DNA of 64,000 nucleotides from Billgrantia sulfidoxydans (GCF_017868775.1 NZ_CP053381.1:1922001-1986000), one strand, 5' to 3'. Positions 36,241-44,935 are shown, counted from the first letter of the stretch. Made by a program: numbers and translations. Notes: generated by a model from the letters alone, not told the origin.

Positions 36241-36759
36241 CTAGCGGCGTGGCTCGTTGCGACTGATGAAGTCGCCCTCCAGTGGCTGCCCCTGGCCGGC
36301 GCTCTGCCGCGTTTCGTCGTCACTGCGCGCGTTGGGGCCATGCTCGGGCCGGTGCCATTCGCCGCCGTGTCCCGTGCCGCCTGGCGAATGGCGATGGACC
36401 CCTGCAAGCAGGCGAAGGTTGATCAGCGCCAGCAGGCGGGCCAACAGACGGCGTGCGCCGGGCAAGACACAGAGCAGGCCGAGCGCATCGGACAGGAAGC
36501 CGGGGGCGAGCATCAGGGCGCCGCCAAAGATCAACGCTGCGCCGGTGAACAGCTCGCCGGAAGGGAGTTCGCCCTGCGCCAGGCGCTGGCGTGCACGGGC
36601 GAGCGTGGCGATACCCTGCCGACGAATCAGATGGAGCCCGATGAAACCGGTGGCCAGCACCAGGGCCAGGGTAGGCAGAAGGCCGATCTGGCTGCCTACG
36701 GAGAACAGCACGATGAAGTCGAGCAGGGTGAAAAGCGTGAAGAGAATCAGTAACGGCAT
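36241..36759 (-). CDS. fxsA: FxsA family membrane protein
   Basis: A 172-residue inner-membrane protein. Four hydrophobic segments lie in about residues 1-110: LLILFTLFTLLDFIVLFSVG, then LPTLALVLATGFIGLHLIR and FTGAALIFGGALMLAPGFLSDALGLLCVLPG (partly quoted). The motif APGFLSDALG is typical of FxsA, the suppressor of F-plasmid exclusion of phage T7. A polar tail of about 60 residues follows. Its position directly upstream of groES is conserved in many gammaproteobacteria. The biological role outside F-plasmid strains is unknown. Confidence 0.9.
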   Translation of the reverse strand: MPLLILFTLFTLLDFIVLFSVGSQIGLLPTLALVLATGFIGLHLIRRQGIATLARARQRLAQGELPSGELFTGAALIFGGALMLAPGFLSDALGLLCVLPGARRLLARLLALINLRLLAGVHRHSPGGTGHGGEWHRPEHGPNARSDDETRQSAGQGQPLEGDFISRNEPRR

Positions 36760-36921
36760 GACGTCTCCGAGGGTGGCGTTGTGCTGAACATGGGGGCAGG
36801 GAGGGGAAATTCAAGCGGCATCCTATTCGAGTAGAGGTTCGTGATACGCTTGTATTGCGCCGCACAAAAAATCGCCCTGGACCTAAAGTCGATTGAGGTT
36901 TGTGCCGAATGTAAGGGGGAC

Positions 36922-36951
36922 GAGGCCAGTGGAAAAGAGGCCAGTGGAAAA
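36922..36951. repeat. Perfect tandem duplication of 15 bp
   Basis: GAGGCCAGTGGAAAA occurs twice head to tail (36922-36936 and 36937-36951) in the 249-bp space between fxsA and the SDR gene. It is purine-rich and lies 58 bp before the SDR start, so it could affect that gene's leader or promoter; it may also be a recent slippage event. Confidence 0.85.
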
Positions 36952-37008
36952 GATACGGGGCGTCGCCGGGCCCGAACCTTCCGATTGACACATTAGTGGG
37001 GACAGTGA

Positions 37009-37770
37009 ATGAAACTGGACAATAGCGTAATAGCCATTACCGGCGGCGCCAGGGGCCTTGGCTTCGCCATGGCCCGTCGCCTGGGCCGCCAGGGCGCCAC
37101 GCTGGCACTCATGGATATGGACGCGGAGGCCCTGGACAAGGCCGTCTCCGCTCTGCACGCGGAGGGCATCGAGGCCGGTGCCTTCAGAGTGAACGTGGCG
37201 GACGAGGCCTCGGTGAAGCGGGCCTTCGGCGATGTGGCCGCATCGCTCGGGCCGGTGAGCGGCCTGGTCAACAATGCCGGCATCCTGCGCGATGCGCTGC
37301 TGGTCAAGGCCAGGGACGGCAAGGTCGAGAAGACCATGTCGCTCGAGCAGTGGCAGTCTGTCATCGACGTCAACCTTACCGGCGTCTTCCTCTGCGGCCG
37401 TGAGGCGGCCAGCCAGATGGTCGAGGCCGACCAGGGCGGTGTGATCGTCAATATTTCGAGCATCTCACGCGCCGGTAACATGGGGCAGAGCAACTACGCA
37501 GCCGCCAAGGCCGCCGTGGTCGCGTTGACCACTACCTGGGCCAAGGAGCTGGCACGCTACGGGATTCGTGTAGGGGCGGTGGCGCCGGGCTTCATCGAGA
37601 CCGACATGACCGCCTCGATGCGTGACGACATGCTCGAAAAACTGACGGCGGGCGTGCCGCTCAAGCGCCTGGGTGATCCGGACCACATTGCCCAGAGCGT
37701 GGCCTTCATTATCGAGAATGACTACTTTACCGGCCGTGTGATCGAGTGCGACGGCGGCCTGCGCCTCTAG
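37009..37770 (+). CDS. Short-chain dehydrogenase/reductase (FabG-like)
   Basis: A 253-residue NAD(P)H-dependent oxidoreductase. It has the SDR nucleotide motif TGGARGLG (10-17), NNAG (about 89-92), the catalytic Ser-Tyr-Lys set in [26 protein letters not shown], quoted by parts NISSIS and NYAAAK, and the PGFIETDM block. It resembles 3-oxoacyl-ACP reductase FabG, but stands outside any fatty-acid operon, so the physiological substrate is open. It is a single-gene unit, followed by a hairpin terminator at 37815-37839. Confidence 0.85.
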   Translation: MKLDNSVIAITGGARGLGFAMARRLGRQGATLALMDMDAEALDKAVSALHAEGIEAGAFRVNVADEASVKRAFGDVAASLGPVSGLVNNAGILRDALLVKARDGKVEKTMSLEQWQSVIDVNLTGVFLCGREAASQMVEADQGGVIVNISSISRAGNMGQSNYAAAKAAVVALTTTWAKELARYGIRVGAVAPGFIETDMTASMRDDMLEKLTAGVPLKRLGDPDHIAQSVAFIIENDYFTGRVIECDGGLRL

Positions 37771-37814
37771 ACGGGTTTCAGCGACAGAGAAACCACCGCC
37801 ATGCTTAATGCCAG

Positions 37815-37839
37815 CGAGGCCGGCGAAATGCCGGCCTCG
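37815..37839. terminator. Bidirectional hairpin terminator
   Basis: CGAGGCCGGC (37815-37824) and GCCGGCCTCG (37830-37839) form a perfect 10-bp stem with a GAAAT loop. It is between the convergent SDR and ComEA-like genes and probably ends both transcripts; the U-run is poor. Confidence 0.7.
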
Positions 37840-37862
37840 TTGCGTGGTTTCCCGGGCGTGCC

Positions 37863-38129
37863 TCAGAAAGCGATCTGATCGCGGAAGCCATCCACGGTGG
37901 CCGATCCGATGCCGCTCACCCGGGTCAGGTCATCGGCGCTTTCGAAATTGCCGTTGGCCTCGCGATCCTCGATGATCGCCTGGGCGCGGCTCGGGCCGAT
38001 GCCCGGCAGCTCGGCGAGCAGTTCCGCATCGGCGGTGTTGACGTTGATCGGTGCCACGTCCTGGGCCATGGCCAGTGAGCCGAAGCTCAGTGTCAGCGCC
38101 AGCAGGGCTGCCTGTACGACTCCCTTCAT
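37863..38129 (-). CDS. ComEA-like helix-hairpin-helix protein
   Basis: An 88-residue secreted protein: a signal peptide ending SLAMAQ (about residue 22) then INVNTADAELLAELPGIGPSRAQAII and LTRVSGIGSATVDGFRDQI (each quoted in part), two helix-hairpin-helix units of the ComEA type. Such small periplasmic DNA-binding proteins help natural DNA uptake in some gammaproteobacteria, and also occur in species not known to be competent. No competence genes are nearby. Confidence 0.88.
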   Translation of the reverse strand: MKGVVQAALLALTLSFGSLAMAQDVAPINVNTADAELLAELPGIGPSRAQAIIEDREANGNFESADDLTRVSGIGSATVDGFRDQIAF

Positions 38130-38333
38130 CGTTATTTTCCTCGCTTCGTGAAGTTGTCTTCATGTTGGGTTTGAGACGCCAACGGGTCTCGTGCTCCACG
38201 CTAAACGAGGCAGGCGGGGAAAAAGAGAGGCATATCGCCCTTTGCTATGTAAGACAAAGACGATAGAAGCTGGGCGACATTGGCCATCGATCTTGTGAGA
38301 CATCCGACCGAAGGCCGTAGTAGCGGTGCTGGA

Positions 38334-38379
38334 AACGGCTTCGCCCAATGCCAACGCCAGGGCATCGGGCGAAGCCGTT
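38334..38379 (-). terminator. Long inverted repeat directly after phhB
   Basis: AACGGCTTCGCCC (38334-38346) pairs with GGGCGAAGCCGTT (38367-38379), and inside it ATGCC pairs with GGCAT, giving a long, nearly continuous stem. It starts 4 bp after the phhB stop. Only TTT follows on the phhB strand, so it may terminate or stabilise the phhAB message. Confidence 0.65.
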
Positions 38380-38383
38380 CGCG

Positions 38384-38728
38384 TCACTCGCTCGCGGCCG
38401 CCTTGTCGGTACGCGCGGCGAGGATGAAGTCATTCTTGTGCAGGCCCTTCATCTCGTGCGACCACCAGGTCACGGTGACCTTGCCCCATTCGGTCAGCAG
38501 GGCGGGGTGGTGCCCGGCTTCCTCGGCGATCTCACCGACGCGGTTGGTGAAGGCCAGCGCCTGCTTGAAGTTGCGGAACTTGTACACGCGTTCGAGCTGC
38601 TTGATGCCGTCGCGCTCGACCAGGCTCCACTCGGGAATGTCCCGCTTGAGCGTTTCGATCTCGTCATCGCTGACGTGGGGGGCGTCCCAGCTGCACGCTT
38701 CGCACTGCTGTTCGGAGAGTTCGGTCAT
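38384..38728 (-). CDS. phhB: Pterin-4a-carbinolamine dehydratase
   Basis: A 114-residue enzyme that recycles the pterin cofactor of phenylalanine hydroxylase. The active-site motif is intact: [27 protein letters not shown] (shown by EEAGHHP, with the two His, and TWWSHE with the third His). Length matches PhhB (118 in Pseudomonas). It lies 45 bp after phhA and is presumably co-transcribed; a long hairpin follows the stop. Confidence 0.93.
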   Translation of the reverse strand: MTELSEQQCEACSWDAPHVSDDEIETLKRDIPEWSLVERDGIKQLERVYKFRNFKQALAFTNRVGEIAEEAGHHPALLTEWGKVTVTWWSHEMKGLHKNDFILAARTDKAAASE

Positions 38729-38773
38729 GCTTCTTCCTCGTCGGGGTGTTGTTGGGGAATGTCGCAGTAGCGT

Positions 38774-39607
38774 TTACGCCTTGGCGGCCTTCTTCGGGGC
38801 CGGCTCGAAGCGGGGTTCGTGCAGGCCCAGTTCCATGGCTCGGTGCACCATGCCCATGATGTCCTGCTGGGAAAGCTCGTGCAGCCTCGAGAGATCGTCA
38901 AGTACGTAGTAGAGCGGCTGCAGGATGTCGATGCGATAGGGTGTGCGCAGCGCCTCGATGGGGTCGAACGGGAAATGCTCGGGCACGTCCGACAGCGCAT
39001 GCAGGGTCTCCTTGGGCGAGGAGATGATGCCGCCGCCATAGATGCGCCGTCCGGCCGGGGTGTCCACCAGGCCGAACTCCACGGTCATCCAGTAGAGCCG
39101 CGCCAGGTAGACCCGCTCCTTGGGCTCGGCGGCCAGGCCGAGGCGACCGTAGGTGGCGGTGAATTCGGCGAAGGCCGGGTTGGTGAGCATCGGGCAGTGG
39201 CCGAAGATCTCGTGGAAGATGTCCGGCTCCTTGAGGTAGTCGAGCTCCTCCGGGGTGCGGATGAAGGTGGCCACCGGGAAGCGCCGGTTGGCCAGCAGTT
39301 CGAAGAAGGTGTCGAACGGTATCAGCGCCGGGACCTGGGCGGTCTGCCAGCCGGTGGCGGCATGCAGCACGCGGTCAATATCGGCGAGCTGGGGAATGCG
39401 GTCCACGGGCAGGGCGAGGCGCTCCAGGCCGTCGAGGTACTCCTGGCAGACGCGTCCCTCCAGCATGCCGAGCTGGCGCTGCATCAGGGTCTGCCAGGTG
39501 GCGTTGTCCTGGTCGGGCCAGTCGATGAAGCCGTTGTCGTCGGGCAGTCGCGCACGATAGCCAGTCTTGCTGGCCACGTCGCTGAGGGTCGGATGGGATG
39601 ACGTCAT
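38774..39607 (-). CDS. phhA: Phenylalanine 4-monooxygenase
   Basis: A 277-residue iron- and pterin-dependent hydroxylase making tyrosine from phenylalanine. Iron ligands are His132 and His137 (IFHEIFGH) and Glu177 (YWMTVEFGL), the facial triad of aromatic amino acid hydroxylases. It has no regulatory ACT domain, as usual for bacterial enzymes. It forms an operon with phhB and is divergent from the TyrR/PhhR-like regulator, with TyrR-type boxes in the 292-bp divergent region. With hpd at 54408 it provides the first steps of phenylalanine and tyrosine breakdown. Confidence 0.96.
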   Translation of the reverse strand: MTSSHPTLSDVASKTGYRARLPDDNGFIDWPDQDNATWQTLMQRQLGMLEGRVCQEYLDGLERLALPVDRIPQLADIDRVLHAATGWQTAQVPALIPFDTFFELLANRRFPVATFIRTPEELDYLKEPDIFHEIFGHCPMLTNPAFAEFTATYGRLGLAAEPKERVYLARLYWMTVEFGLVDTPAGRRIYGGGIISSPKETLHALSDVPEHFPFDPIEALRTPYRIDILQPLYYVLDDLSRLHELSQQDIMGMVHRAMELGLHEPRFEPAPKKAAKA

Positions 39608-39728
39608 GGCTGTCTCCGGTCGGCGAATCTTGTGTTTGTCCTGCGAACCTTTGACCCGAGTCTATGTGCCTTGATGCCCAGGTTGATGCGTCCCGAGACG
39701 TGTATCAGGCAGCGGGCGATGCGGTAGG

Positions 39729-39746
39729 CGTAAAGAAAACCTGACG
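39729..39746. promoter_or_regulatory. Weak TyrR/PhhR-type box upstream of phhA
   Basis: CGTAAAGAAAACCTGACG fits TGTAAA-N6-TTTACA at 8 of 12 positions (left half 5 of 6, right half 3 of 6). It is about 125 bp upstream of the phhA start, in the phhA-tyrR divergent space. Confidence 0.4.
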
Positions 39747-39811
39747 ACTTCTCGTGCGTCCTTGCCTGTTCCTGTCGAACCGAGGCCCGCGCGAGTTTGA
39801 GTCGAGCGAGG

Positions 39812-39829
39812 TGTCACGTTATCTTTACA
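39812..39829. promoter_or_regulatory. TyrR/PhhR-type box in the phhA-tyrR divergent region
   Basis: TGTCACGTTATCTTTACA fits TGTAAA-N6-TTTACA at 10 of 12 positions, with a perfect right half. It ends 70 bp before the tyrR ATG and could serve autoregulation or, at about 205 bp, activation of phhA. Confidence 0.6.
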
Positions 39830-39899
39830 GCCGAGTCACGTCGCCTTGACGTCATTTTCGGCTTGCCCGGCCTGCCGATTCCCCCTCCGGAGGCCCGTC

Positions 39900-41462
39900 A
39901 TGAGATTGAGATTTCACTGCCAGAACCGTATCGGCATTCTGCGCGACATCGTTTCGCATTTCGTCGACTACGGCCTCAACGTGGCACGTGGCGAAGTGGG
40001 CGGTGAGCACGGCAATGCCATCTATCTGCACATCCCCAATCTGCTCAATGCGCAGCTGGCCACGCTGAAGCCGGAGCTGGAAGCGGTCCCTGGTGTATTC
40101 GGCGTGCGCCGGGTCAGCCTGATGCCGAGCGAACGGCGTCACCTGGAACTCGATGCGCTGCTGTCGTCGCTCTCCGACCCGGTGATGTCGATCGACATGG
40201 AAGGGCATATCGTCGCCGCCAACCGCGCCGCCGGGCAGCTGCTCGGGGTGCGTATCGACGAGGTGCCGGGGCTGTCGCTCAACCGTTACCTGCCCGACGT
40301 GGATCTGCCGGCGCTGATCCGGCGCAACAATGCGCGGGTCAACGGCCTGCGCATCAAATTGCGCGACGCGACCTTCCTCGCCGACATCGCGCCGCTGCAC
40401 CGCGAGCATCACGACGACGTGGCCTCCCTGGCCGGCGCCGTGGTGACCCTGCACAGCGCCGACCGGATCGGCGAGCGCATCTATCAGGTGCAGCGCCAGG
40501 AGCTGCGTGGCTTCGATGCGCTGTTCCAAGCGAGCCCCAGGCTGGCCGCGCTGATTCGCGAGGCGCGGCGCATGGCGCCGCTGGATGCGCCGCTGCTGAT
40601 CCACGGCGAGACCGGCACCGGCAAGGAGCTGCTGGCCCGGGCCTGCCACTTGGCCAGCGCCCGCGGGCAGGCGCCGTTCATGGCGCTCAACTGCGCCGGC
40701 CTGCCGGAGTCGATGGCCGAGACGGAGCTGTTCGGCTACGCGCCGGGTGCCTTCGAAGGGGCTCGCCCCGAGGGCAAGCTCGGGCTGCTGGAGATGACCA
40801 CGGGCGGCACCATCTTTCTCGACGAGGTGGGCGAGATGAGCCCGCGGCTGCAGGTCAAGCTGCTGCGCTTCCTGCAGGACGGCGGTTTTCGCCGGGTGGG
40901 CAGCGACGAGGAGACCTACCTCGACGTGCGGGTGATCTGTGCCACCCAGCAGGATCTGCCCAAGCTTTGTGCCGAAGGCCTCTTCCGTCACGATCTCTAC
41001 CACCGGCTCAACGTGCTGTCGCTGACGGTGCCACCGCTGCGCGATTGTCTCGACGGTATCGAGGCCATGGCAATGCACTTCATCGATCGTGCCGCCCGCC
41101 AGATCGGCTGTCGCATGCCCGGGCTGTCGCCGGCGGCGCTGGCGCGACTCTCCACCTACCACTGGCCGGGCAACGTGCGCCAGCTGGAGAACGTGCTGTT
41201 CCAGGCGGTATCGCTGTGCGAGGGCGATGCCATCGAGCCTTCGCACCTGCGCCTGCCGGACGTGGGCGAGGCGCCGGGACTGTCGGGCATCGATATGGAC
41301 GGCAGCCTGGCCGACATCATGAGTGACGTGGAGCGCCGCGTGCTGGCGGCGCTCTATCCGCAATACCCTTCCAGCCGACAGCTGGCCAAGCGCCTCGGGG
41401 TGTCGCACACCACCATTGCCAACAAGCTGCGCAGCTACGGCATCGGTGCCGCCGACGCCTGA
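39900..41462 (+). CDS. phhR: TyrR/PhhR-like regulator of aromatic amino acid metabolism
   Basis: A 520-residue regulator. An ACT domain (about 1-75) begins MRLRFHCQNRIGILRDIV as in TyrR. A PAS domain spans about 80-190, an AAA+ domain about 205-430 with GETGTGKE (236-243) and TIFLDEVGEM, and a Fis-type helix-turn-helix lies at the end (QLAKRLGVSHTTIANKLRSYGI). The sigma-54 loop reads GAFEGA (283-288) instead of GAFTGA, so like E. coli TyrR it probably works with sigma-70. CGGAGG lies 6 bases before the ATG. Target sites are visible near phhA and in three copies before hpd. The last 28 bp overlap the convergent recQ gene. Confidence 0.92.
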   Translation: MRLRFHCQNRIGILRDIVSHFVDYGLNVARGEVGGEHGNAIYLHIPNLLNAQLATLKPELEAVPGVFGVRRVSLMPSERRHLELDALLSSLSDPVMSIDMEGHIVAANRAAGQLLGVRIDEVPGLSLNRYLPDVDLPALIRRNNARVNGLRIKLRDATFLADIAPLHREHHDDVASLAGAVVTLHSADRIGERIYQVQRQELRGFDALFQASPRLAALIREARRMAPLDAPLLIHGETGTGKELLARACHLASARGQAPFMALNCAGLPESMAETELFGYAPGAFEGARPEGKLGLLEMTTGGTIFLDEVGEMSPRLQVKLLRFLQDGGFRRVGSDEETYLDVRVICATQQDLPKLCAEGLFRHDLYHRLNVLSLTVPPLRDCLDGIEAMAMHFIDRAARQIGCRMPGLSPAALARLSTYHWPGNVRQLENVLFQAVSLCEGDAIEPSHLRLPDVGEAPGLSGIDMDGSLADIMSDVERRVLAALYPQYPSSRQLAKRLGVSHTTIANKLRSYGIGAADA

Positions 41463-43435
41463 CCGTCCACCCATGACGAGCGAGCGGCCAGTTCCCTGAT
41501 CTCCGCGTAGCGGTAGGCTTCCAGCGCGCCGAAGCCCGCCAGGCGTCGCGCCTTGAGCCGGGTGAGCAGAGGGCTGGTCAGGCCACACAGGAAGCGCGCC
41601 AGCAGGTCGGGGCTGGCAGGATGGGGTTCGTCGCTGACGGACAGTTGCTGCACCAGTTCACCCGTGAGCCGCTCGATGGTTTCGCCCTGAAGCGGCTCGA
41701 GCGGCTCGGGGGAGGGCAACTGGGCGACGACGCCGCGGCAGGCCGAGCAGTGGCCGCAGCACTCGGGTGCTCGGGTATCGCCGAACCATTCGGCTAGCCG
41801 GCGACTCAGGCACGCCTCGCTCTCGAACAGCGCCAGCATGGCGTGCAGGCGGTCGACCTCGGCCCGCTCCTTGTCATGGAAATAGGCGTGCAGCTCCTCG
41901 GTCAGGGCCGCCGGGTCGATGTCGTCGCGCAGCACCTCATAGACCTCGGTCATCTGCTTGCTCTCGAGCACCATCCAGCCCTGGGCGACGAAGTAGTCCA
42001 GCGCGGTGAGCACGCGGGCGCGCTCGACGTTGAGGCCGCGCTCCTCGCCCAGCCGCTCGAGGGCCGTGAAGTCGAGGCTGAACCAGGTGCGGGCACGCTG
42101 GGAGGCGTCGAGAATCGCCTGCACGAAGGCGCTGCGTTCGCCCTCGAAGCGCGACACCAGCGCCTCGGGCTCGTCGTGCAGGCGGAAGCGGTACTCGGCG
42201 AAGTAGCTGTAGCGTGGTGCGATGATGCCGCGCAGTTCGAGCTGGACCAGCAGCGTCTTGAGCGGCAGCGGGCGGATGTTGCTGTGCTGGGAGAGCGAGT
42301 TGAGCACCAGCTCCCACTGGCGTGCGGCCCCGGGGGCCTCGATCAGCTCGTCGATCACCTTGCGGATGCCGTGAAGCTCAGGGGTGTCGCCGTAGACGAA
42401 GTTCTCCAGCACGTTGACGTGATCGCGCCCGGCCAGCATCAGGCAGTCGGAGGGCTGGCCGTCGCGGCCGGCGCGGCCGATCTCCTGGCTGTAGTTCTCG
42501 ACCGACTTGGGCAGGTCGAAGTGCACCACGTTGCGAATGTCGGCCTTGTCGATGCCCATGCCGAAGGCGATGGTAGCGACGATGCAGGGCGTATTGCCGG
42601 CCATGAAGTCGCGCTGGAGGCGCTCGCGGGTCTCGGCGTCGAGCCCGGCGTGGTAGGCGGTGGCAACGAAACCGGCCTTGCTCAGGTAGGCGGCCAGGCG
42701 TTCGGCGGTCTGCTGCAGGGTGACGTAGACGATGGTGGGCTGGGGCGGTTCGCCGCCGAGCCTGGGACGGAGCCACTCGACCAGTCGCCGCGCCCGGGTT
42801 TCGGCCGGCACCGGTGCCACTTCCAGGTTGAGGTTGGGACGATAGAAGCCGGTGGCGGTCACGTCGCCCTCGGCAATGTCGAAGCGCTCGCGCATGTCGG
42901 CGATCACCCGCGGCGCGGCCGTGGCGGTCAGCAGCAGGACCTGAGGGATGCCGAACTCATGCCGGTAGTGGGGCAGCTTGAGATAGTCCGGGCGAAAGTT
43001 GTGACCCCACTCCGAGATGCAGTGGGCCTCGTCCACGACCAGCAGCGAGATCGGCACGCGGCGGATGAAGGCACGGAAGCGCTCGTTCTTGAGCCGCTCC
43101 ACCGAGACCATGAGGATACGGATCTCGCCGCGCTTGACGCCTTCCATCACCGCCGCCGTTTCCTCGCGGCTCTGGCCCGAGTCGATGCTGGCGGCGGCGA
43201 TGCCATGGCGCGCGAGAAACGCCAACTGATCCTGCATCAGCGCCAGCAGCGGCGAGATGACCAGGGTCAGGTGGGGCAGGTGCAGGGCCGGCAGCTGATA
43301 GCAAAGCGACTTGCCCGAGCCGGTGGGAAAGATCGCCGCCGCCGAACGGCCGGCGGTGATTGCTTCGATGACCGGGCGCTGCCCGGGACGGAAGTCGTCA
43401 TAGCCGAAGACCTGCTGTAACGTTTGATCGATCAC
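41435..43435 (-). CDS. recQ: RecQ-family ATP-dependent DNA helicase
   Basis: A 666-residue SF2 helicase. Visible motifs: Walker A PTGSGKSLCYQLP (about 37-49), DEAH with CISEWGHNFRPDY, the motif III TATA, and motif VI QEIGRAGRDG. The C-terminal zinc region has ECCGHCSACRG (about 570) with an earlier Cys about 17 residues before. The last 90 residues do not look like a standard HRDC domain, and the protein is somewhat longer than E. coli RecQ (609), so a RecQ-like paralogue is possible. It unwinds DNA in repair. Its 3' end overlaps phhR by 28 bp. Confidence 0.9.
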   Translation of the reverse strand: MIDQTLQQVFGYDDFRPGQRPVIEAITAGRSAAAIFPTGSGKSLCYQLPALHLPHLTLVISPLLALMQDQLAFLARHGIAAASIDSGQSREETAAVMEGVKRGEIRILMVSVERLKNERFRAFIRRVPISLLVVDEAHCISEWGHNFRPDYLKLPHYRHEFGIPQVLLLTATAAPRVIADMRERFDIAEGDVTATGFYRPNLNLEVAPVPAETRARRLVEWLRPRLGGEPPQPTIVYVTLQQTAERLAAYLSKAGFVATAYHAGLDAETRERLQRDFMAGNTPCIVATIAFGMGIDKADIRNVVHFDLPKSVENYSQEIGRAGRDGQPSDCLMLAGRDHVNVLENFVYGDTPELHGIRKVIDELIEAPGAARQWELVLNSLSQHSNIRPLPLKTLLVQLELRGIIAPRYSYFAEYRFRLHDEPEALVSRFEGERSAFVQAILDASQRARTWFSLDFTALERLGEERGLNVERARVLTALDYFVAQGWMVLESKQMTEVYEVLRDDIDPAALTEELHAYFHDKERAEVDRLHAMLALFESEACLSRRLAEWFGDTRAPECCGHCSACRGVVAQLPSPEPLEPLQGETIERLTGELVQQLSVSDEPHPASPDLLARFLCGLTSPLLTRLKARRLAGFGALEAYRYAEIRELAARSSWVDGQASAAPMP

Positions 43436-43490
43436 GTGGGCACTCCCTGCGCAGTTGTTTTACGTACCGTTTTTTCGAAAGGCGGAGGCC

Positions 43491-44066
43491 ATGGCGACCA
43501 CCGGACGCACATTCTCGCATATCGTCGGCTTCGACGATTGTCCGTTCCCGCGCGGCCATCGTGGCGATGTGCCCATCGTCGGTACGGTGTTCTCGGGGCT
43601 GCGCCTGGAAGGGGTACTTTCCGGCAAGGTGCGCCGGGATGGCGTCAACAGTACACGGGAGCTCATTCGCCTGGCCGGCAGCTCGCGCTTTGCCGCGCAT
43701 CTGCAGCTGGTCATGCTGCAGGGGGTTGCCCTGGCCGGTTTCAACGTGATCGACGTGCCGCGCCTGCACGCCGAGCTGGGGCTGCCGGTGCTGGTGGTGG
43801 CGCGCCGGGCGCCGCGCCAGGGGGCCATGCGCCGGGCCCTGCTCGAACGCATTCCCGGTGGTGCGCGCAAGTGGGCACTGGTCGAGCGTCTGGGAGAGAT
43901 GGAGCCGCTGGCGGGCATCTACGTCCAGCGCGTGGGGCTGAGCAGGGAGGAGGCGGCCGCGGCGATACGAGCCACCACGCCCCATGGCAGCGTGCCCGAG
44001 CCGCTGCGCGTGGCGCACCTGATTGCCGGCGGGGTGGCCATGGGGGAGAGCCGCGGGCGCGTGTAG
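43491..44066 (+). CDS. DUF99 family protein (endonuclease dU/EndoV-like)
   Basis: A 191-residue protein starting MATTGRTFSHIVGFDDCPFPRG (quoted by HIVGFDDCPF), where Asp15/Asp16 match the conserved acidic pair after the first strand of DUF99. The block VPIVGTVFSGLRLEGVLSGKV and LVMLQGVALAGFNVIDV are also typical. DUF99 is best known from archaea; a Pyrococcus member cleaves DNA at deoxyuridine and the fold resembles endonuclease V. GGAGG precedes the ATG. The gene is divergent from recQ with 55 bp between starts, so a DNA-repair context is plausible. Confidence 0.78.
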   Translation: MATTGRTFSHIVGFDDCPFPRGHRGDVPIVGTVFSGLRLEGVLSGKVRRDGVNSTRELIRLAGSSRFAAHLQLVMLQGVALAGFNVIDVPRLHAELGLPVLVVARRAPRQGAMRRALLERIPGGARKWALVERLGEMEPLAGIYVQRVGLSREEAAAAIRATTPHGSVPEPLRVAHLIAGGVAMGESRGRV

Positions 44067-44154
44067 TGGGCGCGCGCTCCAGGGCGCCTACACTTGGGGG
44101 AGGTCGGGCAGTCCCGGAGCCAATGCGACAAGATCAGCAAGTGGAGGTAGCCGT

Positions 44155-44808
44155 ATGACGACCACACCCAGGAGTGTCGTGATCGATGCCGACGGCGTCG
44201 CGCTGGAAGGCGATCTGATCCTGCCCGATGGCGCGACCGGCATCGTGGTGTTTGCCCATGGCAGCGGCAGCAGCCGTTTCAGCAGCCGCAATCGCCAGGT
44301 GGCGCGGCATCTCGCCGAGAACGGGCTGGCGACGCTGCTCTTCGATCTGCTGACGTCGGAAGAGAACGTGATCGACGAGCGCACCCGGCAGCTACGCTTC
44401 GACATTCCCTTGATCGGCACGCGCATGACCTCAGCGGTAGGTTGGGTGGCGACAGACGACCTGACGCGGCATCTCTCGATCGGCCTGTTCGGTGCCAGCA
44501 CCGGGGCGGCGGCTGCACTGATCGCCGCCGCCGAACGTCCGGAGCAGGTGCGTGCAGTGGTTTCCCGCGGCGGGCGCCCCGATCTGGCCGGTGAGCACCT
44601 GGCGCAGGTGAAGGCACCTACGCTGTTGCTGGTGGGAGGCTGGGACGAACCGGTGATCGACCTTAACCAGCAGGCCAGGGAGCGAATGACCGCCGCGAGC
44701 GAATGTGAACTGGTCGTCGTGCCCGGTGCCACGCATCTGTTCGAGGAGCCCGGCAAGCTCGAGGAGGTCGAGCGCCACGCTACTCGCTTTTTCCTGGACC
44801 ATCTATAG
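44155..44808 (+). CDS. Dienelactone-hydrolase-like alpha/beta hydrolase
   Basis: A 217-residue alpha/beta hydrolase. The oxyanion loop FAHGSGSSRFSSRN is at 33-46, the nucleophile Ser115 in LFGASTGAAAAL, the acid likely in GWDEPVIDLN (about 163) and the His in GATHLFEEPG (about 195). In many bacteria this domain is fused to a phosphoribosyltransferase; here it is alone. Substrate unknown. GTGGAGG lies before the ATG at 44155. Confidence 0.83.
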   Translation: MTTTPRSVVIDADGVALEGDLILPDGATGIVVFAHGSGSSRFSSRNRQVARHLAENGLATLLFDLLTSEENVIDERTRQLRFDIPLIGTRMTSAVGWVATDDLTRHLSIGLFGASTGAAAALIAAAERPEQVRAVVSRGGRPDLAGEHLAQVKAPTLLLVGGWDEPVIDLNQQARERMTAASECELVVVPGATHLFEEPGKLEEVERHATRFFLDHL

Positions 44809-44897
44809 CCTTGTTCTTCCGGGCGCTTCCCGTGCCTCTCACGGCAAGCGTGGAGAGCTGGGGACAACCACGTCATGACCCGAGGTGCCGGGCTTGG

Positions 44898-44903
44898 CAT
44901 AAT
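44898..44903 (+). promoter_or_regulatory. Possible -10 of the condensin-like operon
   Basis: CATAAT lies 33 bp before the first gene of the condensin-like operon, in a stretch otherwise GC-rich. No good -35 was found, so this is only the most likely location. Confidence 0.35.
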
Positions 44904-44935
44904 GCCCCTTTTTCTTCGCCCGCAGGGAAGACCCC

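Noticed and set aside
38130..38383. Possible small gene or RNA between the ComEA-like gene and phhB
   Set aside because: No ribosome binding site or promoter pair was seen; the only clear structure is the long hairpin next to phhB.
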